Positions 26,801 to 36,417 of a stretch of DNA of 64,000 bases are shown here, piece by piece. The notes under the pieces were generated by a model that made no database searches, was not told where the DNA came from, and saw nothing but the letters and a program-made list of their open reading frames with translations. Numbering within the stretch: position 1 is the stretch's first letter; every line of letters begins with the position of its first letter. Both the position numbers and the translations under genes were made by a program. Source of the DNA: Haliclystus octoradiatus (Eukaryota; Cnidaria; Staurozoa; Stauromedusae; Haliclystidae); assembly GCA_916610825.1 (NCBI GenBank), contig OU744451.1, positions 7,879,441-7,943,440 on the forward strand. Reading direction: 5' to 3'.

Positions 26801-28301
26801 ATGCAGTAGATCCCAAATACGTGGTTGAAGTCTTGAAGAAGCGTCAGCAGGCCACCAAACAGCGCTATGACACTAGCAGTCGTGATTTGCCAATACTCAA
26901 GGCCGATGATGAAGTTTGCATGCGTCGCCGAGGTGTTAAGCAATGGGAATCAGCAGAGGTCCTGCCAAGATCATACCTGGTATCAGACAGACAAGGGAGA
27001 GTATTCCGTAGAAATCGACGCCATCTGATTGCCGTACCTGGTGGGTCAGCTCCTGATGAAGATCTCTCTACACCCGAAGAGGTAGAAACAACCAATAAAG
27101 AAGCTGATGCCACTACAGACAATGTGCCGATTCAAACACCACCATTGCGAAGGTGTAGTCGTTTAATTAAGCCTCCTGAACGATTTATAGAAACATGTTG
27201 AAGAGGGAAATGTTATATTATCTTATGTTATAAATGTTGGTTATGTTAAACCCTGTATATTTTATACAGTAACAGTTGTTCCCCCTGTGCAACCGACATC
27301 AAGCATGTGCTTGGCGATTGATCATGTCAGGTTGATAAAACACTACAGCAACTAGATTGTATTGTTATTGTTATCTTTTATATCTTCTGTTTTACTACTG
27401 TTCTTTATTATTGAATGAACTTATAACAGGGACTTAAAAAAAATAAAAGGATAGTTAATGTTCGAATTACACCAGATGAAGCTAAGATTGAAGCCACCTA
27501 CCACATAATAGCGATCCAATTGCAATCCATTTTGGTTTCTGTCGATGGCAAAAGAAACTGATGACCGGTACAGCCAAGAGCCCTGCTACATCATTTGCAG
27601 CCATTATGATAGATGATTGTTTACTACTAAATCCAAACTCTTTCTCGATTGTAGGGATCGATGAAACAATAAATCCATTGACAACGATTGCTAAAGATAA
27701 AAATATCAAGCAAATAATGAAAAGGGCACTACTGATTTCATATTTAGAGAGAAAACTTCATTCATCTTGTATGGTTTTCAGGAGAGTCCTCTAATAGATC
27801 TTTGTCTTAATATCAAGGTTTTGACTATTCTTTTTGCTTGCAGTCCTTGCAGTGCGAACTCATGAGTTGCTCATCCGAGAATAAGAGATGCATCCAAATC
27901 CAGAGAAGAACGATCTCAATGCTTATCTTAATTGGGACATTTATCTCATTTATTGGAGCAAAGGGTAAAGTAAGGTTAATGTAAGGGTTAACCTTTTGAT
28001 TGTAAATAGGCCAGGGGAGTTAAGATCACTGCTGTCTCCCACCATATCGTTAGTTAGGCAAATTAATTGATAATACGCCACCCCCTCCCATTTTTCTGGT
28101 TAGAATGTTACCTTGGCAAGCGGAGAACAATGCAATACAAAGTATAAACCATTTTGGATCATTGAATCTTTGTAGATATTGTGGACGCCATTTCGCAATA
28201 CCAAAACGTAAATTCAATTGTTTCTCATTACCAATTACAATATGATTTTCTTTTCCATTCGATATATTTTCATTTTTCTTGTTATGAAGTAGGTTTTGCA
28301 T
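14818..28301 (-). CDS. SLCO/OATP organic anion transporter, copy B (nine exons, one internal frameshift)
   Basis: Second SLCO/OATP gene, same strand as copy A. Exons in order: 28112-28301, 27502-27690, 22343-22743, 21432-21833, 20855-21032, 19838-19964, 18667-18980, 16647-16864, 14818-14969. Splice sites are GT..AG with matching phases. Without the exon-4 deletion the product would be about 723 aa, normal for the family. Visible features: DPQWIGAWWLSFF (exon 4); a Kazal-type Cys-rich loop with CGSDGVSYYSPC (exon 6); FANCSC followed by several N-x-S/T glycosylation sites (exon 7); RAYALGLQF, a late-helix family motif (exon 8); a hydrophilic tail ending in TAL (exon 9). Exon 4 is 402 nt against 403 in copy A: an A is missing near 21593, shifting the frame. 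Copy A's acceptor before its exon 2 reads CG here, so translation probably starts at ATG 28301. A retrotransposon fills intron 2. AATAAA follows the stop. The acceptor of the last exon is my best choice after a strong pyrimidine tract. This is either a functional gene with one sequence error or a recent pseudogene. Confidence 0.85.
15373..15546 (+). mobile_element. hAT-type MITE, copy 1 (174 bp)
   Basis: Begins CAGGGTCTGACAAAAG and ends CTTTTGTCGGACCCTG, short terminal inverted repeats starting with CAG. It is flanked by a perfect 8-bp duplication CTGACTAA (15365-15372 and 15547-15554). Eight-bp duplications plus this end sequence are hallmarks of the hAT superfamily. There is no coding capacity. 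It lies in the last intron of SLCO copy B. Confidence 0.92.
17490..17945 (+). mobile_element. tRNA-derived SINE-like repeat, copy 1, carrying a nested MITE
   Basis: Collinear with 49765-50103. The head has tRNA-like boxes (AGATGGCAGACAAACCG, then GTGGTTAAAATCCCC). The body includes GATCTGCAGTGTCGC and ends GGGTGCCTTCGGTAGGG. An 87-bp hairpin element interrupts this copy at 17651. It lies in an intron of SLCO copy B. Confidence 0.75.
17651..17737. mobile_element. 87-bp hairpin MITE nested in the SINE
   Basis: Almost entirely an inverted repeat with arms of about 40 bp around GGAACTA; the arms start TAGTCTGCG and end CGCAGGCTA. Flanked by the 9-bp direct repeat GGAATGGTC (17642-17650, 17738-17746). 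The SINE copy at 49765-50103 has a single GGAACGGTC at this place, showing the empty site. Confidence 0.9.
21593..21594 (-). other. Single-base deletion / frameshift in exon 4 of SLCO copy B
   Basis: Copy A reads through a run of A residues encoding LLKNK. At the matching place copy B has one A fewer and reads LLRIN, after which the frame continues into unrelated residues and a stop. One reading frame over, the expected sequence (KNKPYIYTVVAYTIR) resumes to the exon end. All other exons of copy B keep frame, so this is the only coding lesion I find. Confidence 0.85.
22232..22270. repeat. Short hairpin in SLCO-B intron 3
   Basis: TCAAAACCACTCA-C-TGAGTGGTTTTGA forms a 13-bp stem with a one-base loop. 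The next 45 bp (from CATAGATTTTAGAATAC to its near-inverse) form a second imperfect palindrome. Confidence 0.6.
22922..23139 (+). repeat. 5' LTR of the Ty3/Gypsy element
   Basis: 218 bp, TGTTATATAATC...CTTATAACA, nearly identical to the copy at 27211-27428. The five differences all lie in the first 60% of the LTR. Confidence 0.93.
23140..23157 (+). other. Primer-binding site, tRNA-Leu type
   Basis: Directly after the 5' LTR, TGGTGTCAGATGTGGGAT is complementary to the 3' end of a metazoan tRNA-Leu that ends in TTCTGACACCA, with one mismatch as I recall that tRNA. Confidence 0.65.
23227..23965 (+). pseudogene. gag region, frameshifted
   Basis: Starts at ATG 23227 (MADHGDISK...), followed by a capsid-like stretch with NWRKFLMKFKIYL. 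The first frame stops at 23442 and the homologous sequence continues from about 23420 in another frame to about 23860 (ENEFNFEVVCDKFTELC, then LIDAFVSDLKRLA), typical of Gypsy gag. Two further single-base shifts, around 23860 and 23899, separate the capsid part from the zinc-knuckle part. Breaks at homopolymers could be decay or base-calling errors. Confidence 0.8.
23860..24413 (+). pseudogene. Nucleocapsid zinc knuckles and aspartic protease of the retrotransposon
   Basis: Contains CHNCKGKGHFSKQC, a canonical CX2CX4HX4C knuckle, preceded by a less regular Cys/His cluster that needs a frame change. Downstream the protease active-site motif DTGADASVIP lies at about 24144-24173. The frame closes at 24413 and the polymerase part continues in a different frame. 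Confidence 0.8.
24365..25351 (+). pseudogene. Reverse transcriptase domain of the retrotransposon
   Basis: Encodes the RT palm and fingers: RLCSDPCDLNKAL, ATLDACSGFWQLPVD, FNRLPFGIAPAPELYQ, the catalytic IVDDFLIYG (near 25031), and YVGHSLTADGLKPDPKKI. These are standard Ty3/Gypsy RT motifs; the box is IVDD where most relatives have YVDD or YIDD. The frame ends at 25351; RT thumb/RNase H sequence resumes one frame over, showing a single-base shift near 25310. Confidence 0.88.
25352..27201 (+). pseudogene. RNase H and integrase domains of the retrotransposon
   Basis: Uninterrupted from 25477 to 27201, with homologous sequence beginning earlier near 25340. RNase H: VDASSTGLGGVLLQEGKPIA, ETDHKPLEAIF. 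Integrase: a zinc-binding HGAH...CPVC, then a catalytic triad in GTDLFEF, SDNGSQYS and NGAAERG. A basic C-terminal segment (QGRVFRRNRRHLI) and a short tail follow. No chromodomain is recognised. The ORF is immediately followed by the polypurine tract. Confidence 0.9.
27200..27210 (+). other. Polypurine tract
   Basis: GAAGAGGGAAA immediately before the 3' LTR, in the usual position for the plus-strand primer. Confidence 0.8.
27211..27428 (+). repeat. 3' LTR of the Ty3/Gypsy element
   Basis: 218 bp, TGTTATATTATC...CTTATAACA, followed by the GGGAC target duplication. Confidence 0.93.
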
Positions 28302-31080
28302 TTTGTAACCGTTATAAATCTGAATCAAAGATCATACGAATATATACATTACATTCCTGAATTATATAATCTGAGGAAGGGATATTAATAGAAACTCATA
28401 ACAAATGCAATACTTAAATACTATATAATATCCTTGTTATTGCATGTCTAGCCTCTACAGATACAATCACAATTGAATCACTGCTTGCAAGATATTATAA
28501 TAGAACCAAGATAGTCTAACTCAGATTTGTGTTTTTGAGAGTTTTAAACAGGCCATAATATTATCTTACCTTTGTGAAAATCAACCAAATAAATTGTATT
28601 TAACATCCTCAAGCATTGAATAATTCAAATTTAAAACGACGTCTTTGTCCGACATCAATAAACATCCTCAAAAGTCTATCTTTGTTGACACAATATCGAT
28701 CATTTCCAAACATTTTGATCTGTTTTGCCACGGCAAAATCACTGAGAAAGACTATCTTGGTTCTATACATTTTAGTGAGAGTTTCACTCTCCTTTGTTTT
28801 TGCCTGTCATTTATGACGAATTAAGTGAATCAAATTAAATGAATTAAACTTCACCCATATAGGAGAACATATAAATGTAGAAATACACCCCACCTATAAG
28901 AAGTTACCCCTTATTTGTAATCGAATTAGTATGCAGAATTGGAATAGTGGCAAGAGAGACTGGATACAGGAACTCAAAGCAGGACGTAACATTTTGATTC
29001 CACTTTCTAAAAAAGTTGAAAAGGAGAACATGCAGGGTCCAATGGGCGTGGTCTACAAGCACTCGCTGAGAATAAGAACTTGAATCTTTATTTCTTGTGT
29101 AGGTGTTGTAGGTTATACGTTATATAGCCTAGAGCACTACAACGTGGACTATAGAACACGGCGATTCCAATGATCCTACTTATTAAGATTTTTTATTCAG
29201 AACTCGAAGAGTTGTTTATAGTTATAACGTTGAAACAAGCAAAGCAAACTATTGAGTTGTAAGTAGTTTAAATGTTATAACTTATATCTCTTCGAGCTAT
29301 GGATAAAAATATTAGTAAAGTAGTATCATTGAAATCGCTGTCTTCAATCTAGGTTGTGAAGATTGTTTGTAAGGGGTTTGATTTTGTTTTGTGCTCATTA
29401 GTGTTGAAGCAAAACGTATTTTACCATTTTGCGGCCTTATATAAGCTGCAACGTAAATTTTATCCTCAAGGGAATAAGGTACGGGGTAATAATATACATA
29501 CTGCTTATGGACAGCATTTCAAGACGTATCGAGAGTGTCGTTTAATTAATATTATATTCTTTGCGTGGAGATGATTATTCTAGGATGGGAAATAATGAGT
29601 TTGCCTCCTAGAATTCACAGCATAATAATCTAGGCGGGAAACTCAATCGCCGGGGCTATCACAGTATAATACTGTGTAAATAGTGGCAGAATGACCATAA
29701 AAACTTGAAAAGTTCCATTTCATGAAAAAGGTATCCCGTCCCAGCGAATGGCGCTACCCCTGGGCCACATAAGTAGGATAAGAAACAAATAGTTTGTGCA
29801 GGAAAGACACTGATAAATGCTACAATGCTTACAAACTACGCAATTAGCTTGATGAATTAAACACATCACCTAGCTATAAAACGTACCCAGAAAACACAAT
29901 TTTGAGTATGCTAGCGGTAGGTATTTTAAATCATATGCCGCTCAAAATAAAATACAATACGAGTAGCTCAATTATATTGCAATTATGTACAACACTGTTG
30001 ATAGGGCCTGTATAGTATATGACATCACAAATAGAGAATTAATACAATTACACATCGCTTACCAATAATTTATTTCCCTGCTTATTTGTACACGGACGCT
30101 ATTTTCAATGATGTACAATACGACGCCAAAATAGTCCAAATAAAATAGAAATGATCATATGGATGCTACTCTGCATGAGGTATTTAGATTTATCACTTCA
30201 AATATCGTTATAATAGGCACATGGGCACGTCTAGGGATACAAAGGCCAAGGCATTCAATACATTTATATATTTGATTGAATATCCCGAGTGGTGCACATG
30301 GCGTATAACAAGTGAATATACTTTGAATAGTTTCTGAAAATTCAGACTCTCATAATAGCCGGCTTTTAGGAATTAAGGGATAGAGTCGGGTGTCAGGTAA
30401 CTATTTTCATTGCCATTGTCGGAGTTCCTGCAATTATTTTCTTCCATTTCTTTTATCTCAGACAATATTTCTGTTTAGCACCATCATACAAGTTATTGGA
30501 ACAATTATAGGAATTAGATGTGAATTTGTATAAGAATAAATTATGCTGACAAATCGAAATTATTCCATATACTAATTATCATTTATTGTCAGTTATTTAT
30601 TTGAACTCAAAGTCCAATTCACACTTCATTCATGTTATTGATTCCAATATTTTGATTTTAAGCTCATATGCAAAATTACATTATGATTATGATTATAAGC
30701 ATCACAAACGAATTGTATGGTGGAGATTCTCCACATTCCGCAATATCTGACTTCGTCATAAGTAATTAAACAACTAGTAAGGTCTTCACTAGAGGTCTGC
30801 GAATCCGATCGGAATCCCAGTCCGATCCAGCCGGATTGTTTTCAGATCAGATTTTTCCAGGATCTATTCGGATAGGATTTTTAGTATCCTAGATAATAAT
30901 ATCTGCTACGTAATTTGGGTTTTATTTTTATGGAAATGTTATAATTATGTCATTGTTTTTGATATCATTATAATCATTGATAGAGTAGGTAGAAGATTAT
31001 ATGCAGAGAGGGACGATATTAAGAAATTGAAGAATTATTGCCAGTAAAACAAACAGGAAATATGAAAAGTAAAAATTCCA
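28302..31080. other. Intergenic region between SLCO-B and PYCR
   Basis: Upstream of SLCO-B. I looked for a counterpart of the SLCO-A first exon and did not find one. No gene or RNA is recognised; a short segment at 30790-30880 with repeated GATCCGAT-type words may be transposon debris. Confidence 0.5.
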
Positions 31081-31086
31081 TTTATT
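31081..31086 (-). promoter_or_regulatory. Polyadenylation signal of PYCR
   Basis: AATAAA on the minus strand, 86 nt downstream of the TAG stop. Confidence 0.6.
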
Positions 31087-31171
31087 CACAATTAATAGAA
31101 CAATTACTGATACAAAGATGTGAATGTCTGAGCTGGTAGAAATTTGGTATGCGTTCTAATTAAAACTGAGA

Positions 31172-34100
31172 CTATTTAGGGGCCATTTCTTTGACGCGTT
31201 GAAATGCCCCATCAATAGCGTTGATCATTGCAGATCTAGCACCGGATTGTTCTAGATGATGAATTCCAACAATAGTAGACCCACCAGGAGAACAAACGTC
31301 ATCTTTTAACTAACAACAAAATAAGAGGTGTGATAGGTTAAAAGAGCAAATGAGTAGGCCTACAGCTAGGTAGCACTAGAAGAGAAAGGGAGTTACATTC
31401 CCCTGCTGAGATACTCAATCCCTTGTTTGGGTCAGAATATTTGGATTGTTGAGCAAAAATCCTAACGCAACAAGGGAAGTTTGGGCCCAAAACATCCCAA
31501 CGTTTTACTTGTAGACCACTGGGCAGTGGGCATGATGATAAGTATCTCTTCTATCCTTGACTTGCTTATTTTGATGACGACTTTGATACGTTTGGCAAGT
31601 GACAACCGCTATAGCCTGCGGACTTTTGCTTCGTATAGTCCGTCTGTGCATTAGCGCCTTTAGCCATTACCGCTGAATTTAGAGTACTGATTGTTCTTTC
31701 CACAATCATTTTTTGGTAGTCATGTTAATTGTGATTGGCAAATAAAAAAATATATGAACAGTTGGCAAATATTTTAAAATAATGAAAATTGAGTAAGGAC
31801 TGTCATCAGCTTGTAGTAGATATTCTATAAACTTTTTGATTAGATGTAGGCTAATCATGTAAGCTTTATTGATATATTCAAATAATAAAACCTTGAACAT
31901 ATATAATTTACAGTAGAACTTTTAATATATAAACTATAAAGTGTGAAATCAGATCATCATGTCTGCTACTCAAAGTTTCACGCCAAGGCGATCATCGGAT
32001 CATCGGACGATCACCTTGGGGTGAAACTTTGAGTAGCCAACATGATAATTGATTTCTGACTTTATATCTTATATATTCAGTTAGTAATTAACAATTTTTT
32101 TTACCGAACCAGGATGCCTCCCGCTATCTAATACCATCTTCGCAGCACCCATCATTGTTCTAGCAGCCATTTCGATAGCCATTTGTCTTTGCAATCCAAT
32201 TTTAACTCCGCCATCTGCAGCAGCATCAATTATTGTAAAGTAGAATGCAACTGCACTACCAGAAACTGCAGAGACAGCATCAATTTGTGATTCAGGAACT
32301 TCTTTTGCATAGCCTAGGATTAGGAATAATAGATAATGGGCGATCAATCAATGCAAGAAATTAGGATCATTTGAAACATTTAAGCTTTGTAGGCCAACGT
32401 AGTACTGTAGTTTCTACAAGATGTGCAGTATAGGAAAATACATTTTAATGTCAAATTTGCATTGGCTCTACTCTATACTGTTTCCACCTGTCTGTAGTGG
32501 TCACTTTACAAATGTTCCATCCCTGCCAACAAAGGTCACCATTTACAGCAGCCAGTTTCTCAATATTATCTAGCTGACTGTAATAGACAGGCTGCAGTTG
32601 CAGCTTGAAAAAGTTCATAAGGGTTCAATTGCCCACTTTTCATGAGCTTCTCATAACTTTTCATGAACTATTCTTGTTTTGGAATTTTCATGCAATTTCC
32701 AAGTCTGATACACACTTCATGAACGACATAAAAATGCTTACACCTGTGAACTTAGTTCATGAACATTAAATGATCTAATTCTCATGAACTGTTCATGAAA
32801 AAGTCAATGAATAACAAACCACTCAGCCTTCATGAACTTAAGAAGATTCTTGGATTAACTATCAGAGGCACTTTTACCCATTCTGGATCTGGGCTGTACA
32901 CACCTTTCTGTAAAGAGCCTATTCCCTGCCGCTTCTATTAGTCAATTTACCTAAACGATGAAAGAAATGCTAAACAATACGATTTTGTACCAGAATTATT
33001 AAACTTTTTTAATTTTGCTTTGTGTGATTGGCTCAATCTTGTTCAAAATGTTCTTCCTTAATCCCTTTCCTCCATTTTCTAATTCCAATCTTTCTTACTC
33101 CTATGCAAATTATGGAAACTATGATGAGCTGCATAACATTTACTGTCAAACTTGCCCTGGCAATTTCCTCTATACGGTACATTGTGTACAATCGAAAAAG
33201 ATCCAAAGGTAATCATAGCATGATATGGGAGTGTTTATTACCGTATTGTAAATGGTGTAAATAATGGAATGAATACATAAAAATTAATATCTTTTTCTGA
33301 AACAAATTCTATAAAAATCCCTGTAAATTACAGATAAGCAGTTCTGTTAATTATACGGTACTGTTGTAGTACTTCCCACCTGTTGTTTCGAGTAATTTCT
33401 GTATAAAACGTGTATGATCCTCAGTACAATGTTTACCCATTGAATACACAATGATACCAGATTGAACAGCAGAAGGGGTATTTGGCATTGTACGAACAAC
33501 ACATGATCCTTCTGGCAAATTCTACAATAAAATAGATCAGAAAATTAACCACAGGGCCAACGGATTTCAATTAAAATCTAATAGGAAATAACAGAAAAAT
33601 AAGGATAATTGATTAATTTTCAACATTAATTAATTTCAAATCTGAGTCTGATAAAAATTGGTTTTAGAAGCAATCAAGTATCTCCATAAAAATGTTGTTA
33701 TTTTGATTGGAAATGGTTTTACCGTATTTGTCAATATCAATGACATTACATGATAAACATTAACATAGGGTCTAATGAATGTTACAACCATGCGATCCTA
33801 GTATGTGGAAGGCAAGAAAATCCTTAATGTTTAGTCGAAAAATCTCAATAAAGATAATCAGTATTTACATCAAGTTCTGAAGACAATTTCTTTATTATTC
33901 CACGCTTGGATTGGAAAGGAAAATTGACAATAGAATTGACCTGTATGAATTCATTACCGGTATGAATTCTGTATTCTGAAGAACTTATTTAGGTTCACCG
34001 ATGCGAAAACAGTTCAGGAGTTCATGAACGCTAAATAGCCACAAATTTTCATGAACTGTTGGTGAACTGTTCAAACACTGTCTGTGAGGGTTCATGAATT

Positions 34101-36176
34101 GTTGTTCATGAACAGTTCATGAAAATTGAGGCCATTTAACGTTCATGAGCTGTTCATGAACTGTTCATGATTCATGAACTACTGAACAGCTTTTTGCAAG
34201 GGTACAGTTATCAAACCTATTTCATAAGTCACAACATGCTGCTTCAAACATCACACTAGCATATGTGCATAGGCTATAATGTTATAGTTAATTAGGTAGT
34301 CTAGTCTATGTCATTCTATGCATTTATAATGGCCATCAGCAACTTGTTTTTTTGCGTTTTGATTAAGATTGCTTCCAACTTGAAAAGTCATTTTCAACAT
34401 TCTTCCTCATTCCACATTGGCTTAATACAGTCTAACCTGTTACAGCGGGCACCTCTATACATCAGCCACTTGTCTAGAGTGGTAACTAATTGCAATCCCT
34501 AAAATAACATTTGCTATTGAATCAACCCTGCATTTGAAGGCTACATGCATACAATGGTCAATTTATCTACTTCTCGTGGCTGGCTGTTATATATAGATTT
34601 TGCTGTATGTGTTAAAGCTTCTAGTGTCACATCCACTTCAAAGTCAACCATTATTTCAAAAGGCTTACTGATAAAGCAATTAGTATCTTTAGGTTGCTCT
34701 GGTATAGAAAACAAGAAAAAATTAGCAAATCAGAAGTTAAACTGCCTCTCTTGTCTTGCACAAGAGCATATAAAAAACATTTACCTTGCTATGTCTAACG
34801 TGAAACTGATCAATTATAATCACACTTACCTTTTCCATGAATTCTACGGTTGCACCAGCAGCAACAGAAGCAATTAATTTGGTTTTGTTGACAACTGGAC
34901 TTATTTCTGTTAATATATCCTTGACCATGTATGGTTTAACACCAATAATAATAACATCACTATCTTTTGCTACTTGACAATTATCAGGCGATGAATTAGC
35001 ACCCATTGCCTAAATGTAAACAATTTTATATATTTTCCTTTAAATGATAATATACTGTAGTTCTTGAGTGTTAAATAAAGATTCACGTATATATAATATT
35101 CATTGTTTTGAGAGGCTTTTGCTGCTGAGGGCGTCGAAAGTCGAAAGGGGGCTCCTAGAAATTTTTTATCATTTAGCCCGGCGAAATAAGTTCATTATTC
35201 ATCATTTGTATAAGGATTTCCTATTTCCTATGGAATTCGATTAAATCCAATAAAATTTCAGGCTTGGCAACCCACCAGATTGGAAAGTTTGCTGTTTGAT
35301 CTTGGCCGCGCAATCATTTTCGCGGCTAAAATTCAGCTGCACATTTCATATTCCCTCTGTTTTTTACAAGAAAATGACAGAATTTTCATGAATATTTAGG
35401 ATATATTTGAAATTTGCCTACATATCTGATCCACCCGCGCAAAATTGCACCAGAATTCGGCTTTCAGTCGCACATTTTCGGTGAAAAAATACGACCCTGG
35501 CCGCGCACAATGCATTCTTTCCAATCTGGACCACCCACAATGCATACTTCTAATATGGGTGCTGATCTGCAATTTGGTTTTCAGTTTAGTTGGAAAAGCA
35601 TGTCGTGCAATGAAGAGGCATGGCGGCATGCTAGGTGTGGTTTTTGGCCTTTACATTACTGTTTAAATTGATTATTATTGAGTCAAATACATCATTACTG
35701 AAATACATAGGCCCCAGGTTGAAAAGAATGGTCCGCGCGGGGAATGCATTCCCCGCGCAATCTTTAGGAGTTGGTTTTAAACTCTATTAAAAGATAAATG
35801 CATTCCCCGCGCAAAACCAAGTTTTCTGAATTCTTTGCAACTAGGCATAGGCCTACAGTTATTATTTTTATTATTACAGTCCTCTTCTATTTAATATCGC
35901 GGAAACAAACAAACCTTTTATGTGATAGTTCATGAATAGTTTATGAAGGCTGAATCGAGAGTGAATCACTTTAAAACAATTTATACCAATAGACAGCCCA
36001 ATATTGCTTAGATGTTCATGTTAGCCTACCTTCCATTTTGCTCTGGTGGCCTCCGTTTTGGCACTGGCAGTCACTTGACCAGGTTTCAAAAGACCAGAAG
36101 AAAATACTCCTTCTAATATAGCTTGCGTCATTTTTCCACCACCAACAATACCAATCTTTACTTTCTCAAAATCCAT
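31172..36176 (-). CDS. PYCR: Pyrroline-5-carboxylate reductase (PYCR1/2-like)
   Basis: Catalyses the last step of proline synthesis, reducing pyrroline-5-carboxylate with NAD(P)H. Exons: 36030-36176, 34830-35009, 33380-33521, 32105-32313, 31172-31309. All are GT..AG with consistent phases (0,0,1,0), giving 271 aa and a TAG stop. The N-terminus has the Rossmann loop GIVGGGKM. Next come [12 protein letters not shown] and [14 protein letters not shown], then [13 protein letters not shown], the helical dimer core [14 protein letters not shown] and ADGGVKIGL, and the signature region [19 protein letters not shown]. No mitochondrial presequence precedes the Rossmann fold, and the long C-terminal tail of human PYCR1/2 is missing, so length resembles PYCR3 while residues look closer to PYCR1/2. 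AATAAA lies 86 nt after the stop. The start is the only ATG that puts the Rossmann loop near residue 9. Confidence 0.92.
31925..32080. repeat. Large imperfect palindrome in PYCR intron 4
   Basis: Arms of about 70 bp; the inner part (CTACTCAAAGTTTCACGCCA and its inverse) is nearly perfect. It lies about 25 bp downstream of the PYCR exon-4 donor. It shares the TTTCACGC...GCGATCATC core with other repeats of the window. Confidence 0.8.
32600..32830. repeat. TTCATGAA-rich repeat in PYCR intron 3
   Basis: Repeated TTCATGAAC, CTCATGAAC and TTTCATGAA words, without clear termini. Confidence 0.55.
33995..34205. repeat. TTCATGAA-rich repeat in PYCR intron 2
   Basis: Starts GATGCGAAAACAGTTCAGG, ends CAGCTTTTTGCAAGGG, and has at least eight TTCATGAA-type words between. 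Looks like a tandem or nested pair of the 38033 element. Confidence 0.65.
34428..34605 (+). mobile_element. pogo/Tc1-mariner-like MITE, copy 1 (178 bp)
   Basis: Starts CAGTCTAACCTGTTACAGCG and ends with the inverse of a CAG(T/C)xxAAxCxxTATATAACxG-type terminus, directly flanked by TA on both sides. Internal GCCACTTGTCTAGAGTGGT recurs as in copy 2. It lies in PYCR intron 2. Confidence 0.75.
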
Positions 36177-36417
36177 AATTGTAAATATAAGGGGAATCGA
36201 ACTTAGGACCTATGATCAGCAATCAAATCAAAACGAAACAAAATCCAAAGTTTTTCCAAAATCTGTCCACCGCAGTCTCATTTTGATCTATACAAATTTA
36301 ATCTGGGGAATGAGGTAGTTGTCGTCAATGGTAACAGCAAAATGGTTTCCGCATCTGATATTTTCACATGTTAGAGAGCAGCAGCCAGTACTGTACCAAA
36401 CAACCAGAAAGAACAAA
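36177..36417. promoter_or_regulatory. Shared divergent promoter of PYCR and the DP-domain gene
   Basis: Only 241 bp separate the two start codons, which point away from each other. Both 5' UTRs and promoters must lie here unless one gene has an upstream non-coding exon. I see no convincing TATA box for either direction. Confidence 0.6.

Larger units (their letters stand above)
22922..27428 (+). mobile_element. Ty3/Gypsy LTR retrotransposon, env-less, in intron 2 of SLCO copy B
   Basis: A 4.5-kb element in opposite orientation to its host gene. It has 218-bp LTRs starting TGTTATAT and ending ATAACA, and a 5-bp target duplication GGGAC (22917-22921 and 27429-27433). A primer-binding site and polypurine tract are visible. 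Coding order is gag, zinc knuckle, protease, reverse transcriptase, RNase H, integrase, which is the Ty3/Gypsy order; no env-like ORF follows integrase. The two LTRs differ at 5 of 218 positions by my count, so the insertion is fairly recent. The coding region is broken by several single-base shifts and one stop region near 25351, so this copy looks non-autonomous unless the indels are sequencing errors in homopolymers. Confidence 0.93.

Noticed and set aside
24523-27122. Minus-strand open frames across the retrotransposon
   Set aside because: Shadows of the plus-strand pol gene, whose domains are unambiguous.
35396-35671. Overlapping open frames on both strands in PYCR intron 1
   Set aside because: Overlap in several frames and a locally GC-rich stretch explain them; no family resemblance, and they lie inside an intron.
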